Made by a program: the position numbers and the translations under genes. Shown here in pieces: positions 4,393 to 6,718 of a stretch of DNA of 6,718 bases; position 1 is the first letter of the stretch, and each line of letters starts with the position of its first letter. Origin of the DNA: an uncultured Atopobiaceae bacterium (lineage in GTDB: Bacteria; Actinomycetota; Coriobacteriia; Coriobacteriales; Atopobiaceae). The notes beneath the pieces were generated by a model. It ran no database searches, was not told where the DNA came from, and saw only the letters and a list, made by a program, of their open reading frames with translations. Location: the NCBI GenBank assembly GCA_947303905.1, contig CAMYZR010000077.1:1-6718 (forward strand), read 5' to 3'.

Positions 4393-6718
4393 CTATTCTT
4401 GGGGCCCGTCCCCGTCAGCGTCATCTTGCGCATGGCCGCGCGGGATAAGGCTCAGCAGTCCGTACTTTACCCTCTGTCTGACGCTAAGCTCATCATGCAG
4501 ATCGTTGTATTTGTCGCTAGACAGTTCCTTATAGTTCTTGGCTGCAAGGTCATAGAGGAATTCTCGCCTCAGAATGGCACGGTGAGTGTACTCGGCAAAC
4601 CTTCCCTGGCTGTACTCCTCAAAGCTCTTCAGACCAGCAATGTAGCCCCGCAGTGCCATCTGGCAGAAGGCAGCATCCTTGCCCAGACGCGTCATGAACC
4701 CACCGCTGTCCACCCGATAGCAGGACATATCTCTGTCGATATACCAGCCATTGCCCTCTGTGGCAAAGAAGAGGAACAGCGGTTGGTCACCAACCCTGTA
4801 GTACTTGCTCGGGAAGCCGCTCCTCTCGATTGCAGCGTACTTGACCATGGTGTCACGTCTGAACATGAAGCTGCTGAGCTGGAACATCCACTCGCTCTCA
4901 TAGAGCTCATGGCGAAGATACTCATCGGTAGTGATGACTCCTTCGCGCAGCATAATAGGCGGGAACATGTCGTCCAGGGGTTTGCCCATCGTGTCAACCT
5001 TCTGGGTGTTGTGCACGCAGAAGGTGCAGTCGGGATGGGCCTCGAGTGCATCGAACTGCAGCTGGAGCTTCTGCGGATCGGTCCAGTAATCATCTGTCTC
5101 GCAGTACGCGACGTACTTGCCCTCAGCGGCCGCAAGCAGTTGCCCCACATGCAGGAGACCTTGGCTGTACTGGTTCTCCTTCTGCAGAATGGTGCGAATG
5201 AGGTGAGGATACCGCTCCTGATACTCGCGGATAATCTCCTGGGAACCGTCAGTTGACGCATCGTCGTGGATGAGAATCCGATACGCAAAATCGGTCTCCT
5301 GCGATACAAAGCTATCGAGAGCTTGTCTCAGAGTCTTCGCATGGTTGAAGCAGATACAGAGAACCGTAACCATAATCTCAGACTGCTCAACGTGCTCCTC
5401 ACACGGGCTTTTCCCCTCGTCATCCCCCGACATGTGCACTCCCCCTAAACTTGCATTGTCGTTCGTATGATGCAATGAATTAACGATTGTGATAAAGACT
5501 TCGTTTTTGGTTAGAAGACAAAAGACGAAGTAGGTAACAATGGCTGATACTACGTCAATTGCCAGACCAAGCATAACATTATTGACGTATGTATTAGATA
5601 CAAACATTGGTATCGCCATGAGACCGGTAGCCAACACGACATTGGTCATAAAGCGATAGTCCAGCGTGAGGTCGACAATTCTCATAGAGTATCTGAGCAG
5701 TATCGCATTCACCGCGAGCTCGGTGATGATGGATGACACGGCTGCTCCGTTTTGCGAGAAGAGGGGAATCATGACCAGATTGAGCACGATGTTTATGAAC
5801 GCTGCCGAAAAGTAGGCTAGAACAAGCTTGTTCTCTTGTTTGGAACTAATGATGACCTGATAGGATACGATGTCCCCCAGACCTTTGATGCAAACAAGAG
5901 GGGCCAGCAACTGAAGCGTGAGAGCAGCTGGCGCAAAAGGCTCGCCAAACATGACCACTACGAGATTGTGAGCAACAAATATCGTGCCTACCATCAGAGG
6001 CATGGCAAAAAAGAACACGATCCTAAACCCCAAGGAGACCAGCCTGTTGAAGCTATCTTTGTCTGTCTCGTACAAGTAGCTAATACGTGGCAGAAAGATC
6101 TCAGAGATAGCCGTGGCAAGCGTCAGGACTAGAATCGTCACCTTCTGCGCGTTGTTGTACCACCCAACAACATCCGCACTCTGAGTTGAACCCAGCATGA
6201 GCACGTCGATAGTGTTGTAGAGCTGCGCGCCCGCGGAGCAGGCGACCAGCACGATAATGGGACGCAGATGTTGCCCGAGATGCAGCCCGCGTAGGGTGAA
6301 GGTGACATACCTACGAGCACGTATGACATTGAAGATATAGTTGCCACAAATTGCAAAAGACGAAATGAGCGCGCTGATGACATAGTCTTCTTTGCTTTTC
6401 ACAAAGAGCAGGATGGCAATGATGGAGAGGCCCTTGATCACGATGCTTCTGATCGCGATGTAGACATACTCCTCCATGCCTTGGAAGAACCAGTCAATAT
6501 TGATGTAGTTGAATACGATGATGAGGCCGCATGCCATATAGAGCGGAATCTCATGGGCAAAGAACGTAAGCACTATGGCCGCATAGAGCACAAGGGACAC
6601 CGTTGTCGAGCAGGCATTTATGACGAGAATCTCACTGAACAGCCGGTCTGTGTCCTCCCGGCTGTCCCGCTTCTTAGCCACTTCTCTTACGCCGTATGTG
6701 GGGATGCCCAGGGCGGCA
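4393..6718 (-). CDS. Wzx/RfbX-type flippase fused to a family-2 glycosyltransferase (5' partial)
   Basis: A frame of 774 visible residues, open at the window edge. A GTG at 6681 is not the start: upstream codons continue the family sequence (GIPTYGVREVAKKR). The first 428 or so residues are a polytopic membrane protein of the MOP-superfamily oligosaccharide flippases, with about ten or more hydrophobic segments and the DWFFQGMEEY motif. It would move lipid-linked glycan units across the membrane. The last 346 residues form a cytoplasmic GT-A glycosyltransferase: VTVLCICFNHAKTLRQALDSF, then ILIHDDASTDGS, the metal-binding ETDDYW, and a probable catalytic-base region VGDQPLF. Separate genes are the norm for these two functions. 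The junction (about 5485-5433) carries a Shine-Dalgarno-like site and an ATG, so the transferase may also be made alone. The flippase part is visibly AT-richer than the ribosomal genes. The donor and acceptor sugars cannot be told. Confidence 0.88.
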   Translation of the reverse strand, partial: AALGIPTYGVREVAKKRDSREDTDRLFSEILVINACSTTVSLVLYAAIVLTFFAHEIPLYMACGLIIVFNYINIDWFFQGMEEYVYIAIRSIVIKGLSIIAILLFVKSKEDYVISALISSFAICGNYIFNVIRARRYVTFTLRGLHLGQHLRPIIVLVACSAGAQLYNTIDVLMLGSTQSADVVGWYNNAQKVTILVLTLATAISEIFLPRISYLYETDKDSFNRLVSLGFRIVFFFAMPLMVGTIFVAHNLVVVMFGEPFAPAALTLQLLAPLVCIKGLGDIVSYQVIISSKQENKLVLAYFSAAFINIVLNLVMIPLFSQNGAAVSSIITELAVNAILLRYSMRIVDLTLDYRFMTNVVLATGLMAIPMFVSNTYVNNVMLGLAIDVVSAIVTYFVFCLLTKNEVFITIVNSLHHTNDNASLGGVHMSGDDEGKSPCEEHVEQSEIMVTVLCICFNHAKTLRQALDSFVSQETDFAYRILIHDDASTDGSQEIIREYQERYPHLIRTILQKENQYSQGLLHVGQLLAAAEGKYVAYCETDDYWTDPQKLQLQFDALEAHPDCTFCVHNTQKVDTMGKPLDDMFPPIMLREGVITTDEYLRHELYESEWMFQLSSFMFRRDTMVKYAAIERSGFPSKYYRVGDQPLFLFFATEGNGWYIDRDMSCYRVDSGGFMTRLGKDAAFCQMALRGYIAGLKSFEEYSQGRFAEYTHRAILRREFLYDLAAKNYKELSSDKYNDLHDELSVRQRVKYGLLSLIPRGHAQDDADGDGPQE
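5431..5447 (-). promoter_or_regulatory. Internal ribosome binding site and ATG at the flippase-glycosyltransferase junction
   Basis: Inside the fused frame, GGGGGAG (5445-5439) lies five bases before an in-frame ATG (5433) that would begin MSGDDEGKSP and give a stand-alone 346-residue glycosyltransferase, a normal length for the family. A TAG (5447-5445) in the neighbouring frame directly abuts the Shine-Dalgarno-like run, which is what a separate flippase stop codon would look like one base out of frame. This suggests that two adjacent genes were joined, or that the transferase still has its own translation start. Confidence 0.5.

Noticed and set aside
6679..6681. GTG at 6681 as the start of the flippase gene
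   Set aside because: The frame continues to the window edge with typical flippase sequence (GIPTYGVRE), so the gene begins outside the window.

Overview
The window reads almost entirely on the minus strand. It joins the start of a ribosomal protein S10/spc-type cluster to the end of what looks like a surface-polysaccharide gene cluster. The ribosomal proteins look like those of a high-GC Gram-positive, most probably a Coriobacteriia-type actinobacterium (Olsenella/Atopobium/Collinsella-like). That placement rests on the look of the L2, L3 and L4 sequences, not on a search, and is moderate at best.

Layout in the direction of transcription (high to low coordinates). From 6718 to 4393 runs one open frame, cut by the window edge at its 5' end. 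It encodes a Wzx/RfbX-type oligosaccharide flippase joined in frame to a family-2 (GT-A) glycosyltransferase. After 68 bases comes a 444-residue ATP-grasp ligase of unknown substrate (4324-2990). A 327-base non-coding stretch (2989-2663) with several inverted repeats follows. Then come rplC (L3), rplD (L4), rplW (L23), rplB (L2) and the first 17 codons of rpsS (S19), which runs off the low end of the window.

The two halves do different jobs. The ribosomal genes build the core of the 50S peptidyl-transferase and exit-tunnel region plus the 30S head. The upstream genes would move lipid-linked glycan units across the membrane, add sugars, and perhaps ligate an amino acid or other carboxylate to the glycan or its precursor. 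The canonical first gene of the S10 operon, rpsJ, is not next to rplC; the polysaccharide-type genes occupy that place.

Points worth a second look: the flippase-glycosyltransferase fusion with a Shine-Dalgarno-like site and ATG at the junction; the unusually long 143-base rplW-rplB spacer with strong hairpins; the rplC leader with competing pairings and a possible paired ribosome binding site; and the altered metal-site motif of the ATP-grasp protein. I found no tRNA, rRNA, CRISPR array, insertion sequence or convincing sigma-70-type promoter. I see no clear evidence of a wholly new defence or mobile system.
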